Part shown: positions 1 to 9,802 of the stretch, one piece after another | Numbering within the stretch: the first letter of the stretch is position 1 | Layout of the letters: every line of letters starts with the position of its first letter | Assembly (NCBI RefSeq): GCF_033958435.1 | Contig: NC_134146.1 | Coordinates: forward strand, 28,604,501-28,668,500 | Direction: 5' to 3' | Length of the DNA stretch: 64,000 bases | Origin: Carettochelys insculpta | Taxonomy: Eukaryota; Chordata; Testudines; Carettochelyidae | Translations under genes and position numbers: made by a program | The notes under the pieces: model-generated | Seen by the model: only the letters and a program-made list of their open reading frames with translations | Database searches by the model: none | What the model was told of the DNA's origin: nothing

Positions 1-220
1 AACATAGCCATGTGGCCAGTTTATCGTTCACTGTTTTCATGTAATAATAAATATTATGGACAAATTGTACATTAATAGCTAGTGCATAAATCATTGATGG
101 CCTGAAAGTGTTTCAGGACTCCACTGAACATTAAAAAAAAAAATCCGCCCACACATCCATCTTTCCCCACCTTATATTTTTTTGTTGCGGCCAGACATGG
201 TGTCTGACTGGTGATTACAA
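1..220. other. unassigned AT-rich flank
   Basis: Ordinary AT-rich sequence with a short A-run near 133-141. I see no coding pattern, terminal repeat or known element. Confidence 0.5.
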
Positions 221-226
221 TGCGCG

Positions 227-289
<63 letters not shown>
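221..289. repeat. (CA)n microsatellite with a CG/TG-alternating leader
   Basis: An uninterrupted CA run of about 58 bp (232-289) follows a short TGCGCGTGCGCG leader. The whole 69-bp stretch alternates purine and pyrimidine, the pattern that favours Z-DNA. Open frames across it encode only Thr-His or Cys-Val runs and are not genes. Confidence 0.97.
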
Positions 290-290
<1 letters not shown>

Positions 291-472
291 ATGTGAATAT
301 CGCCCCAATCCAATGCAGCCACTTAGACACATATATAACTTCAAGCAGGCAAGTAGCGTCACTGAGGTTACTCATATGCATAAATGCTGTGTCAGTTCAA
401 TGCCCACTGAACATTAGCTACCTGCACAACACTTCCACAAGAGTTTACATAAGTGATTAAGCAACTGTCTAT

Positions 473-913
473 TAGGGTTACCAAATTTTCAAAAACCTTA
501 TGTGGGATGCTCGGAACACACAGGCAGCCCCAGTTGTGGGATCCCCAGCCGGGGATGGGGAATGGAGAACCCCAGCAACCCCTCCAGCTGGGGTTCCTGT
601 GGTTGCGGCTGCTGGCACCCCAGCTGTCTCCCACCTGTGGGGCTGCCAGGGTCCTTCCAACCCCATCTGGTGATCGCCCAGCTGGGACTGCTGGTGGGGT
701 TCCACACCCCGACCAGCCCCCAGCCACATGGGGCTGCCTGGATCCCCCCACCATCCACCTAGAGTTCCCATAACTGGGGCTACCAGTAAGGCTACTCAGA
801 GGGTGAAGGGACTTCGGCAGCCCCGTGGGGCACTTCTGGGGAAATGCAGGATGGAGGACTTTTGATTGAAATGTGGGACTGTCCTGCATTTTGCAGGATG
901 TCTGGGAACCCTA
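473..913. mobile_element. non-autonomous hAT-like transposon, GC-rich core
   Basis: The left end begins TAGGGTTACC and the right end finishes GGGAACCCTA, giving short terminal inverted repeats. The flanks form an 8-bp target-site duplication with one mismatch: CTGTCTAT at 465-472 and CTGTCCAT at 914-921. An 8-bp TSD with a TAGGG-type end is the hAT hallmark. The 441-bp body has a GC-rich core of imperfect tandem and palindromic units around CCAGCTGGGG, ending in a GTGGGAC/GTCCTGC block. The open frames of up to 165 codons in it arise from base composition and encode no transposase. Confidence 0.8.
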
Positions 914-921
914 CTGTCCAT

Positions 922-1481
922 GGAGGACTCAATGAGAAACAGGCACAAAACTGGAAACAACATGCAGGGTCTTCAGTTTCCCTGGCCTAACCACTAGACC
1001 ATGCTTTCTTTGTCCTGTTTATCATTTAAGTTACAGTTATGAAGGACAGCAGACTGTGTGCTAAACATGTATAGCAATGCTGTCCGTGCTATGCTAGAGA
1101 ACTATTCATGCTATTTAAATTTTGGCAGGAATACACATGAGGACACAGCATTCTTGCAATAATTAGCTCAGCAAGTCCCAAAACTGCTTCATTAGTCATA
1201 CGTCTAAAATGATAATACATCCAGAATGGCTGTCATAATGCACAGCCATTCAGCTCTGGCAAAGCACACGTCCAGGCTTTGTTTTTCTTTTTGGAAAAGA
1301 AAACCTGTAAAGCTTTTCAGTAGCCACAGATGGTGTGTGTTCAGTCTGAGGAAACACGTACTTCCTATTTTATCATCACAGAGCATTTACAAACATTAAA
1401 TTTGCAGAACCCAAATCCTTGTAATAATTTCCGGTATTACAGTAGGTATGAGTACATGCAAATGTGCATGTGCATAGGTAT
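922..1481. other. unassigned spacer between two hAT elements
   Basis: Apart from the possible SINE head on the minus strand near 980-1010, I see no recognisable element or exon. The sequence is AT-rich and has no long open frame. Confidence 0.5.
960..1012 (-). repeat. possible tRNA-derived SINE head
   Basis: Read on the minus strand, 979-1009 contains GGTCTAGTGGTTAGG, which resembles the RNA polymerase III A box at the head of tRNA-derived SINEs. No clear B box or tail is visible, so this is at best a truncated copy. Confidence 0.35.
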
Positions 1482-1489
1482 TTAATGAG

Positions 1490-2179
1490 CAGGATGACCC
1501 TTCGGCCCATTTTTCCTGGGACAGTCCCATATTTAACCTGTCTCACAGGCGTCCTCACTTTTTTAAGAAAATGGGCAAATTGTCCCTTGTTTTGTGGGGC
1601 CCCTGTTCTCTGGCACCCTGTGTCTTGGGGTGGCAACCTCTCCTGCCATGGAACTCCTCCACTGGGTGGCTGTCCTGTTCCCCAGAGCTCTGCATCTTCT
1701 GGCAGCAGGTCTGCTGCAGGGGAGCTCCTCTGTGGAGCAGCTGTCCCATTCCCTGGCACCCCTTGAAGGCAGACACCACTGCTGGTGAAGTTCACATCAA
1801 GGTGGCTGCCTCATTCCCTGCTGCTCTATACTTAGGGGAGGCAGCTCCCACTGCCAGGGAGCCCCTCCACAGGTTGGCTGCCTCTTTCCTTGGCCTCCTA
1901 CACCTCAGGGAGGCAGCTCCGCTTCATTCCCTGGTATCCCCCCTACCCAGAGGCTTTGGAACACCCTCCCCCACACCAGAGGGTTCTGGAGCCCCCATCC
2001 TCCACTCCCCTTCATCCCTGGTGCCTCCCCATTGGAGGCTGCAGAGCCCCTGTCCCTGGTCACTCACCCTGGTGCCGCAGCCCCCATCACCAAGGAGCCC
2101 TGACATGGGACAGTAGCCCTGCCTCCAATCCCCAAAGGCAGGTGTCCCATATTTGCCCCAGGGCAACATGGTCACCCTA
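1490..2179. mobile_element. non-autonomous hAT-like transposon with tandem-repeat core
   Basis: The ends are CAGGATGACC (left) and GGTCACCCTA (right), an imperfect inverted pair. Both flanks carry the same 8-bp TTAATGAG (1482-1489 and 2180-2187), a perfect hAT-type TSD. Just inside the ends lies GTCCCATATTT or its relative. The core holds about five GC-rich units roughly 40-75 bp apart, each containing a variant of GCAGCTGTCCCATTCCCTGG (near 1666, 1737, 1801, 1873, 1913). A 181-codon open frame across these units encodes low-complexity Ser/Pro/Leu sequence and is not a transposase. Confidence 0.85.
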
Positions 2180-2187
2180 TTAATGAG

Positions 2188-3175
2188 ATATGTGACAGGA
2201 GGTAAGAGGAAGAAGCAGATATTATGGGGAACAGTGCTGAAACCTTACAAACCACTCCCTACTGCTTTGCAAAGGAAAGGCCTCATCTTCCCGCAGCCCT
2301 TTGTAATTTATGGTGACTTGTTTTGGTTATGAGTTCTACTCAGACATGGACGCCAGAGAAGAGGAAACAAAGTTTTGGGTGATATGGTGACAAAGAAACA
2401 ATTTCAACATGATGCATGTGCAAATCGGTGCACAGGCTGTTTGGCTCCTCCTTTTCCCTCTCAGGTAGGCATGAACGTCTCCCACAGCCCTTAAAGATGG
2501 GGACTGAGACCACTACAGCACACACAAAGAGGATGCAGAGTCTGTTCCTGTCAGCCTGGCCAGCTCCATTGGAGAGAGTCTGGAGGAGGGGAAGTGACAC
2601 TGATTTTGCCTCCGCCCTCTATGTCTGCCTTGTGGATGCAAGTGCCTGCCACAGCTCTCCAGCACTACCCCAAGGTGCCATTGATCACACAAGGAGCCCC
2701 ACTGAAGTCCATACTGTTCAAGAGGCTACAAGATTAGGCCCTATATGTGCCTTCCATAGTTTTGTTCTTTTATCAGGTCTATTCCTTTAACTGCACCGTT
2801 AGTATTGTGTTACAGAGGGAATTGCTTTTGTTTACTGGAGTTTTGCATGAAGATCAATCGGTGTCTGCACAGTAGCTTTTCGTGTGATCACTTAAAAGCA
2901 TTTTCTTGGCTTTCTCCTGATATTCATATTTTGGTTTGTGCATGAAGATATTATTTGGGAGATATTCCTCATTCTTCACCACATCAGCCTGTCTCCAAAG
3001 TCTCACACCATGAGAATGAGGCTTTCTACCTGAGCAGGACTGGAGTCTGTCAGCTGAACTTCTGCTTTGCAGGATGCTGGAGGGGTGTCACCTGGGAACA
3101 GCACAGGGTAAGCATAAGCACCCTTTTCCCCCCTCCACAGATCAGACTAATTGCACTAATGGTCTCTGATACCTC
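2188..3175. other. unassigned sequence, no gene seen
   Basis: The best open frame, about 124 codons on the plus strand near 2416-2790, has no motif I recognise. A pyrimidine-rich run at 3121-3140 ending in CAG resembles a splice acceptor, but no coding-like sequence follows it. Confidence 0.45.
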
Positions 3176-3240
3176 CTGAAGCTAAGACTCGAACTTGGGA
3201 CATCCTCTACTTGCATGGCCTTGAACAGAGTAACCACTCA
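3176..3240 (-). repeat. possible tRNA-derived SINE head
   Basis: On the minus strand this reads like a decayed tRNA: an A-box-like GAGTGGTTACTC is followed about 35 bases later by a B-box-like AGTTCGAGTCTTA. It fits a tRNA-related SINE head better than a working tRNA gene, because the stems do not pair cleanly. Its upstream end abuts the TSD of the neighbouring Harbinger-like element. Confidence 0.45.
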
Positions 3241-3243
3241 TTA

Positions 3244-3552
3244 GTTGGTGTCTACGTGGCAGCCTAACCTCAAAATAAGCTATGTAATTTGTGCTACACA
3301 AATTGCATAGCTCATTTCACAGCAATTTCAAAATAGGCTATTTCAGGCATATGGCGCTGTCTAAACAGCACCACGTGCTGAAATAAAGTTCTCTGTTGAG
3401 GCATCCTGGTACTCTTCCTGCCGGGATGCTGGAATAGCATGCCTGTGATCTGGAAAACTTCTTTTGAGATAACAGGCGTGTTTCTTAGAGGTGGGCAGCT
3501 ATTTTGGGATACCGCCCTATCCTGAAATAGTACCCGCCATGTAGACATAACT
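3244..3552 (-). mobile_element. PIF/Harbinger-like MITE, TTA target duplication
   Basis: The element is bounded by TTA at 3241-3243 and TTA at 3553-3555, the 3-bp duplication typical of PIF/Harbinger. Degenerate inverted ends contain GTCTACG (left) and TGTAGACAT (right). Internally it matches, in the opposite orientation, the element at 49823-50126: shared blocks include the CTATTTTGGGATACC region and a GCTGTCTAAACAGCACCACG palindrome. No transposase is encoded, so it is a non-autonomous MITE. Confidence 0.75.
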
Positions 3553-3555
3553 TTA

Positions 3556-4454
3556 CTGTCCTGACTGAGAAAATACACTCCCACATTAAATCTACACCAT
3601 CAAGATATATTTACTCACATGGGTACCACTAAGGGAAGAGGATAGCAGAATTCCAATTCTTCCCCCAGCTAAGTTACAATGCTGTTCTGCAATTAATCAT
3701 GAAGCTAGTTTCTCTACTGAAAGTTTGTCCAGGAATGATTGGTGCCCTATTGTGCCTTTGAAAGCATGACAAGATACAGTGCAGTTATTGAAAAGTGATC
3801 CTGAATACATCTACATGCCATATGTGCCTGCATTCATCTTGGGAAAAGCACTTTAAAAATCTGGCTTCAAGTTTAAAAAGATAATAGATGATGATAGCTT
3901 TTTATTCCTCTGTACGAACTATCATGCTAGCCACAATTTCTGCCAGCATTAGACACATTTATTCAGTTTCTTTCTCTACTCACATTTTCTAAGCACTGGA
4001 TTATTTTTTTTCCCTGGTACGCGTTTCCTCTCTCCCAAGAAAACAATGCACAGAAGGTTTAAAATGCTACAGTGGCAGGGGCAGCTGCTTCAGTCACAAT
4101 TTTACTTCTAGCTCATTCTGTCTCCTTTGAAAGCCTCACAGACATGTCTTGGTTTACAAGATCTACCCAGAGCCCCTTGATGTTTGACTTCTGTCAGTGT
4201 TTGGAGTATGTTTGCCACAAGTCCCTGGAGCTCTACACCAGCTTCTACATAGCATGTTTATTGATGTAAGGATTAAAAATATGCTACCACATCCCTTCTA
4301 CTGTGAATCAGCAGAGTATTTTTAACCCTTTCTTCCCCTTTTAGGCTTCTCTTCAAACACCAGGGCTGTCACAAAAGAAGCCCCACTAGTTATCTTCAAG
4401 TCATCCCTTCCTCCCCTCCTCTTCCATACAAATCAAATGCTTCTCCTGATACAG
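3556..4454. other. unassigned AT-rich sequence
   Basis: Nothing recognisable: no repeat ends, no long frame, no exon-like block. Confidence 0.45.
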
Positions 4455-4468
4455 ACGTATACACGCTG

Positions 4469-4705
4469 AATAGTAGCAGAGAGGAAGCCGTGCTAGTCTA
4501 TATACTATCAAAACAAAAAAGCAGTCAAGTAACACTTTAAAGACTAACAAAATAATTTATTAGGTGAACTTTCCTGGGACAGACCCACTTCTTCAGACCA
4601 TATCTGGTATGGCTATGGTCTGAAGAAGTGGGTCTGTCCCATGAAAGCTCACCTAATAAATTATTTTGTTAGTCTTTAAAGTGCTACTTGACTGCTTTTT
4701 TGTTT
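4469..4705 (+). mobile_element. snapback SINE-like retroposon, type A arms
   Basis: A short head (GCAGAGAGGAAGCCGTGCTA, from 4475) is followed by two arms of about 92 bp, 4510-4602 and 4614-4705, that are near-perfect reverse complements around an 11-base loop. The flanks carry a 14-bp TSD with one mismatch (ACGTATACAC-G/A-CTG at 4455-4468 and 4706-4719). That length points to LINE-mediated retroposition rather than a cut-and-paste transposon. The head matches the copies at 19.3, 23.7 and 60.8 kb, but the arm sequence (AAGACTAACAAAATAATTTA) is of another subfamily. It resembles an abundant turtle repeat I remember but cannot name. Confidence 0.85.
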
Positions 4706-4719
4706 ACGTATACACACTG

Positions 4720-5304
4720 GTTGGGTTGCCAACTGCAGGATCATGTTGCTGCAGTTGAGGCTGGCAGCCCCTGGGCCCAGGTTTGCAGCAGCTAAGTGAC
4801 CTGGAATGTTTCCTTGTTTGTTGCCATGTTTTGCTACAAACTTAATTTTTAATTTGGAAAAGGAGATTTCTAATACTTCTGGCTTCAAAAGAAAAGAAGA
4901 CCTTGGAAGTCTGAATACACTGTGAGCAGTGAAGCAAGGTCAGCAGGAGTGTGCAGAGAGCTTGATACAACTGGACAAATGCTCAGTTGGTGTCAATCAG
5001 CTTAGTTCCATTGGTTTCAGCCTGCAATCTGCCCCACAAGCTCTAAAAATTTATGCTACGTTTTCATTCACCTTCAGTGATGCTAGCAGGGAAGGACAGC
5101 AGGGACTGTGAAATGGCAACAACTATTATGCTGCTGAACTGTCACATTAAAAAAGAAGAACCACGTTATGAAGATCTACACACCTTGCTGCAAATGGCAT
5201 CCCTTTCTGGGTACTTGAGTGGGCAGAATTTGGTTTGTGGGTGGAACTTGGGAGAGTACCAGTGCTGAGTGTTGCCTAATCTAAACCATGCCTTCACACA
5301 CTTT
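4720..5304. other. unassigned sequence
   Basis: No recognisable element. Short open frames are present on both strands without domain-like composition. Confidence 0.4.
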
Positions 5305-5475
5305 ATGCAACCTAGGATTGTGAGTTCAATCCCTGAGGGGGCCTTTGAAGGTTCTAGAGCAGGCCAAATAAAAGAAGAAATCTGCCAGGGAAGGTGATAG
5401 GTCCTGCTGTGTGTGCAGGGGACTGGATTCAATGATCTCTCGAGGTCCCTTCCAGTTCTGTGAGATATGTATATC
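5305..5475 (+). mobile_element. tortoise-type tRNA-derived SINE with CR1-like tail
   Basis: A B-box-like GTTCAATCC lies at 5324-5332. A short linker follows, then a CR1-like 3' tail (5392-5475) containing GGTCCCTTCCAGTTCTGTGA and ending in GATATGTATATC. Joining a tRNA-related head to a CR1-type tail is the design of the tortoise Pol III SINE described in cryptodiran turtles. The A-box half of the head is degenerate, so the copy is probably inactive. This is one of the best clues to the organism. Confidence 0.8.
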
Positions 5476-5504
5476 ACCTTGTTTCCAATATCCATGGCCA
5501 GCAA

Positions 5505-5790
5505 CAGGCCAGCAGACAAGGGGTGAGGAGGGAAGCAAAAGGTGGCAATTGCCCCAGGGCTCAGTGATTCAAAGGGGCCTGGAGCTCCCTTGAATTGCCA
5601 CTGGAGTGCTGTTCCATGCAGCTCTGAGAGCTGGGAAGGGGGCATGCCACCATCTGGGTGGCACTAAAGACTGACTCCTGACTCCCCCTTCTGCCTGAAG
5701 CCCCACCCCTTCTGAGGGCACAGGGCCAGGTCCCACACATACCTGGCCTCCAGGCCTGGGGCAGCTGTCAGCTGTGCCAGACAGCAATAA
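5505..5790 (-). repeat. GC-rich palindromic repeat family, copy 1
   Basis: Shares blocks with copies near 9.6, 23.0, 30.7, 35.6, 37.7, 44.7 and 54.5 kb: a GGCAATTGCCCCAGGGC segment, a TTCAAAGGGGCCTGGAGCTC core and a CTGACTCCTGACTCCC-type flank. It is non-coding. The family is described at 30655-30875, where its hairpin is clearest. Confidence 0.6.
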
Positions 5791-5939
5791 GGTTGCTTTA
5801 CATATGTAATTACAGAAGCTGTAGTTAGTGGGGGAATTGTGACCCTCCCTGCATCCCAGTACCAGTGTGCAAGCTGCTCACTGATATTTGGTAGCAAGTT
5901 TCACTGGCCTGGCCAGTTCAGAGTGCCACAACTCACTAA

Positions 5940-7075
5940 TGTTGTAACCTGTATCTAGATGGTGTCATGTAAGATCCCAGTAGAAAGTGAATAATTATTC
6001 ATATTATTGTGTGGTGTATGTGCAGGAAAAAAAAACATTCCAGATTACAAGTGGGTCTGCCAGGTAGGGTTAACGTTACTCCTCCCCAGCCAAAGGAATG
6101 TAGTTTTGTCACCTCTAAGGTATTTACAAGGTACACTAAGAGACAAAGGGAGTGGAAACTTCATAGGTTAACAAAACCATCTAGCCAACAAGAGAAGGAG
6201 ACAACCTTTCAGCCTCACAGCAGGGGCAGCAGATTGCAGGAAACAGATCTATTTGCATTTTAGCAATCATCCCGGTGGGGAGAGGGGGGTTAAAACTGAA
6301 TGGAATTTTCTGTGCTAGAAGACTCCATATTGCCTTTTTTCACAGAATGCATGAACTTTATTTTGGGAGGATACCCTTCAGAAAAATCCATTTCAGAGGT
6401 TCACTGGACTAGAACATCTAGTTATCTTTTACCTAAGATAACAAAAGAACTGAGCACTTTGGTCTTGGTGGGAGATCCTGACCCAAAAGGTGGTCAGATA
6501 TCTGGCAGGGAGATAGAGTAATAAAGACACTGCCTTCAATAATGCCGTAACTTTGTTAAGTTTTAGCCTCTGGAAAGCATTTTCACTTTCATTTGCTTGT
6601 AACCATTTCTAACTCTGTCCTTTATGTTTGAACTCACTTCAGATCCTATCTTCTTTAGTTAATAAATTTGTTTTGCTTTTAATCTAAACCAATCAAACAC
6701 TGGGTTTGACTTAAAGTGAATAATAACTCCAATTAATGTGGCAAGCTGCTGAATACTGGACCTTGAAAGGGGGAACTACGAACTTTAATCTCTCTCTGAA
6801 TTGTCCAACAGACAGCTGGTCATTGCAGTGGACATGGTTTGAGGAAAATTGGAATGGGGGGCTGCCAGGTATAACCAAAGCCGCGGAAGGCCACAGTATG
6901 GCAGCACATTAACAACAGATGGAGGAGTCAGAGCTGCTTCAAAAATGCAGACTTATCCGCTGGCTGGACATGACCAGACAAGCTAGCTAGGCATTTCAGT
7001 TACAGGGCAGGCACTGACACAGCCCCTTACTGGTCTGGACTGCACCCCAGAATGCGAGAGACTCTTCACAATTAC
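5940..7075 (+). repeat. probable ~1.1-kb turtle interspersed repeat, LTR-like features
   Basis: The middle part (6540-6720) matches my memory of a high-copy turtle repeat: a CTTGTAACCATTTCTAAC block, then TTAGTTAATAAATTTGTTTT with an AATAAA signal near 6660, then CTAAACCAATCAAACAC. The arrangement of poly(A) signal and flanks resembles an LTR, but I cannot see TG/CA ends or a TSD. Boundaries are approximate. No gag or pol coding sequence is present. Confidence 0.4.
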
Positions 7076-8539
7076 ATCAGCTAACTTGATTTTTCAGTCT
7101 GAAACCTTTTGCAGTAAAGACAACTCCCCCAGAGGACAGTGTGGAGGCACCTTGTAATCCTGAAAATACATTCCCTGCTCACTGGGAAAGGTGAAAGGCT
7201 GGGTGGAGGGATGCCAGGCTGAAAGTAGTTCATATTTTCTGACTTACACATGTGATTAATAGGCCTTGAACCACAGTTGCTGGAAGTTAGGTCCAAGAGC
7301 ACAGGAGATCCAGAACTCCCTATGTGTCCCATGGAATCCCATTGCCAAGAGTGAGGATATAGGGCAGAAATCATTGTTCAGTAACATGTAAACAGACAAG
7401 CTAGACTGAGTATGCAGAGGGTAGCTTCTATGAGAAGATATTGACTCATTTTCAGGCTTCGTTCTAGACCCGGTAATAAGTAGGTATAACTCCACTGCTG
7501 TTGATGGAACTACAGCCTCTTACATGTCCTAAAGTTTGATCTGCACTCTCAAGGTAATAGAAATGTATAAGAGTATGTCTGTGAAGGCCGACTTTCCAGA
7601 GCCGTGTTCAGATTAGCCAGCTGGGCCTCTGCATATGCTTGTGCATTAACACAATAATGCACATCTGAGACCTCAGCACTGAAAAACAAGACCACTAGAA
7701 CATCTGATAATTACAGCAGATTTCATGAGCACAATTAAACAATTCCACAGTACATTCTCTAGTCCCTCTTCTATTCGCGATTATGCAATGTCAAAAAATA
7801 AAATAAAAATCACAGCAACTTTTGAGAAGTTATTCTAATTAAATATGCCACCGACCAAGTGATCAATAGAGGAGAGAGAATCAAACAAATTTCCTTATAA
7901 TTAAATCCCATGGTATACTGCTTTGATGTGGAGTGTTGTTTTGCTTCAGCCTGATGTACGGTAGAACAAGAAATAATTCACTTGGCTGTTTTCCATCCAG
8001 CCACAACTGCCTCATTCGTGCTAGAAATAAACAAAAATAGGGGAAAATAAACTGATTTGGTTGGTCAACAGAAATTATAACTAGGTTGAAGGTATCTTGA
8101 GGCATTTCTCCAGGAAATGTGAAACATTTTAAGTAGTGCCTGGTGGCACACTCAAGCAGAAGCATATCTGAAAAATTAAATTTCAGCAGCAGCTGTGCTG
8201 TTCCACCAGCTGCCAAATAAAAAATGACCATATGCTGTCTGCATCAGTGAACAGTTTGAATCACTTTTGATATCCCCAAATGTTTTTTTAAATGAAAGAC
8301 TATATGCTGCTCAAGTACACAATTACTCTATTGCATGTCACTTCATCCATACAAGCTATTAGATCTGGAACAAAATTACACACATTCATAAATATAAGAG
8401 GGACAGGAATCGGAATACCACTATCTCCTCAGTACAATACAGAAGCATCAAGAAAGTCCACTGAAGAATTGCAGAGAACTATTTGATTTAATGGCCAATA
8501 AAGACCCAGTATGCCAATTTCAGTATTGCCATTCCTAAG
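7076..8539. other. unassigned AT-rich sequence
   Basis: No gene or terminal repeat seen. The longest open frame (about 116 codons, minus, near 7881-8231) has no recognisable motif. Confidence 0.45.
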
Positions 8540-8818
8540 CATTCAAAAAACGAGTCAGGCAGCCCAAAAATGTCATGATTTTGAAATTTCTGGTTTCTTT
8601 TTGTTTGCCTTCTGGGTTTTGAGTTGTTAAGGTCAGCATTCTCAAGCTTTTTTTTTCTTTGAAAAAGAGAGAGTGATGATTCTCACAAATCACAAGACTG
8701 TAGCAACTAAGGCAAACAAACTCTAAACAACAACAACAAAACAAAAAAAAAACCCCACAAAAAACAAAAAAAAACCCCTCTGGGATTCATGATAAAAATC
8801 ATGAGTTAGCAACACTGA
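8540..8818. repeat. interspersed repeat with TCATGATTTT ends and A-rich centre
   Basis: TCATGATTTTG near 8573 and TCATGATAAAAATCATGAG near 8788 form related, partly palindromic ends around a low-complexity A/C-rich stretch (8723-8775). The right end with GTTAGCAACACTGAT resembles a common turtle repeat I remember. Superfamily unknown. Confidence 0.45.
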
Positions 8819-9595
8819 TACTAACTGAAAATCTGGCCCAGGCTGTGCTTTCAATGTGCAAAGTCCACTAGTCTCTTGAGTTATGCAAGGGTTGTTAGGC
8901 TCCCTAGGTGCTTTAGGCAGCTGAGGTGAGGCATTTTCGGTGCACTTTTAGGCCTCTATTTGGACATTTGACATGTTCATCCTCTTATAGAAAAGTGTGG
9001 GGAGAGGAAAAGGTGGATATGGAAATGGAAGAGGTTACTTCAAGGTGCTTATGGTGAACCAGTGGTCCCTATCCCAGTAAGGGAGTATATCTGAGGTCCT
9101 CCATCAAGAGCCAATGGAATAGCATACCCAGGGAGATTTATGGCAAGGCTAAGGAAGTCTCCAGAGGCAATGGATATATGGTGGATCTATTGGTAGAAAA
9201 TTGCACAAAGTCCAGGTTGAAGACGAAACAGCTTGTGTAAACTACATGCCTTCTATTGCTGTAGTTTGTTTTCAAGTCCACAGAACAGGAGAACAGCAAT
9301 AGTGATGAGGCCTGGATATGCTTGATCTGTATTAGTTTCTGCATATGTGCAGAGAGCAGGACAGGAGGCTGGCTGGAAAGACTTAGAAACATCCACAAGG
9401 GCTATGGTAGATCCTAGGCATGTTCAGTAAAATTCCCTTGAAACTGCATAGAAAGCACTGTTATGTGGGCAAGAAGTTCTGCCTGAGAGCTGACCCAATC
9501 AGCCCTCAAGGGGTGAGGGTTACAAATATTGGAGCTAGAGAGCTATAGGGTATGTGAAAGAAGCATAGCTGTGCAAAGCCAGGAAAGGCCTTTCC
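8819..9595. other. unassigned sequence
   Basis: Nothing recognisable. There is modest purine-rich bias near 8990-9060. Confidence 0.4.
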
Positions 9596-9800
9596 TACAG
9601 GCCAGATCTCGATGGGGCCAACAACCACTGCAGGCCCAGGGGCAAAGTGGGAGGAGGGCCCAGCTTCCCACTCCTGCCAAGGGTGGAAAGGGCAGTGCAT
9701 AGGGCAGTCAGCCCTGGCCCCCTCTCCAACGCTCCCTCAGAGCCATGCGTAGAGTGGCACAGCAGCACTGCCTCAGCATTTCAAAGGGGCTGAAGCCACT
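9596..9800 (+). repeat. GC-rich palindromic repeat family, copy 2
   Basis: Carries the family blocks CCAAGGGTGGAAAGGGCAG, CAGTCAGCCCTGG and CAGCATTTCAAAGGGGCTG. It sits directly upstream of the GC-rich region holding the broken Myb-like frame and may be a separate insertion. Confidence 0.6.
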
Positions 9801-9802
9801 GC

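Noticed and set aside
392..889. 165-codon open frame on the minus strand
   Set aside because: It lies within the hAT-like element 473-913 and reflects GC-rich tandem units. No protein motif.
1571..2116. 181-codon open frame on the plus strand
   Set aside because: Inside the tandem core of the hAT-like element 1490-2179. Low-complexity Ser/Pro/Leu sequence with overlapping frames on the other strand.
3121..3180. Polypyrimidine tract plus CAG that could be a splice acceptor
   Set aside because: The following sequence does not look coding and no donor or neighbouring exon is evident.
3176..3243. Candidate tRNA gene on the minus strand
   Set aside because: A and B boxes are only approximate and the cloverleaf stems do not pair. 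Better explained as a SINE head.
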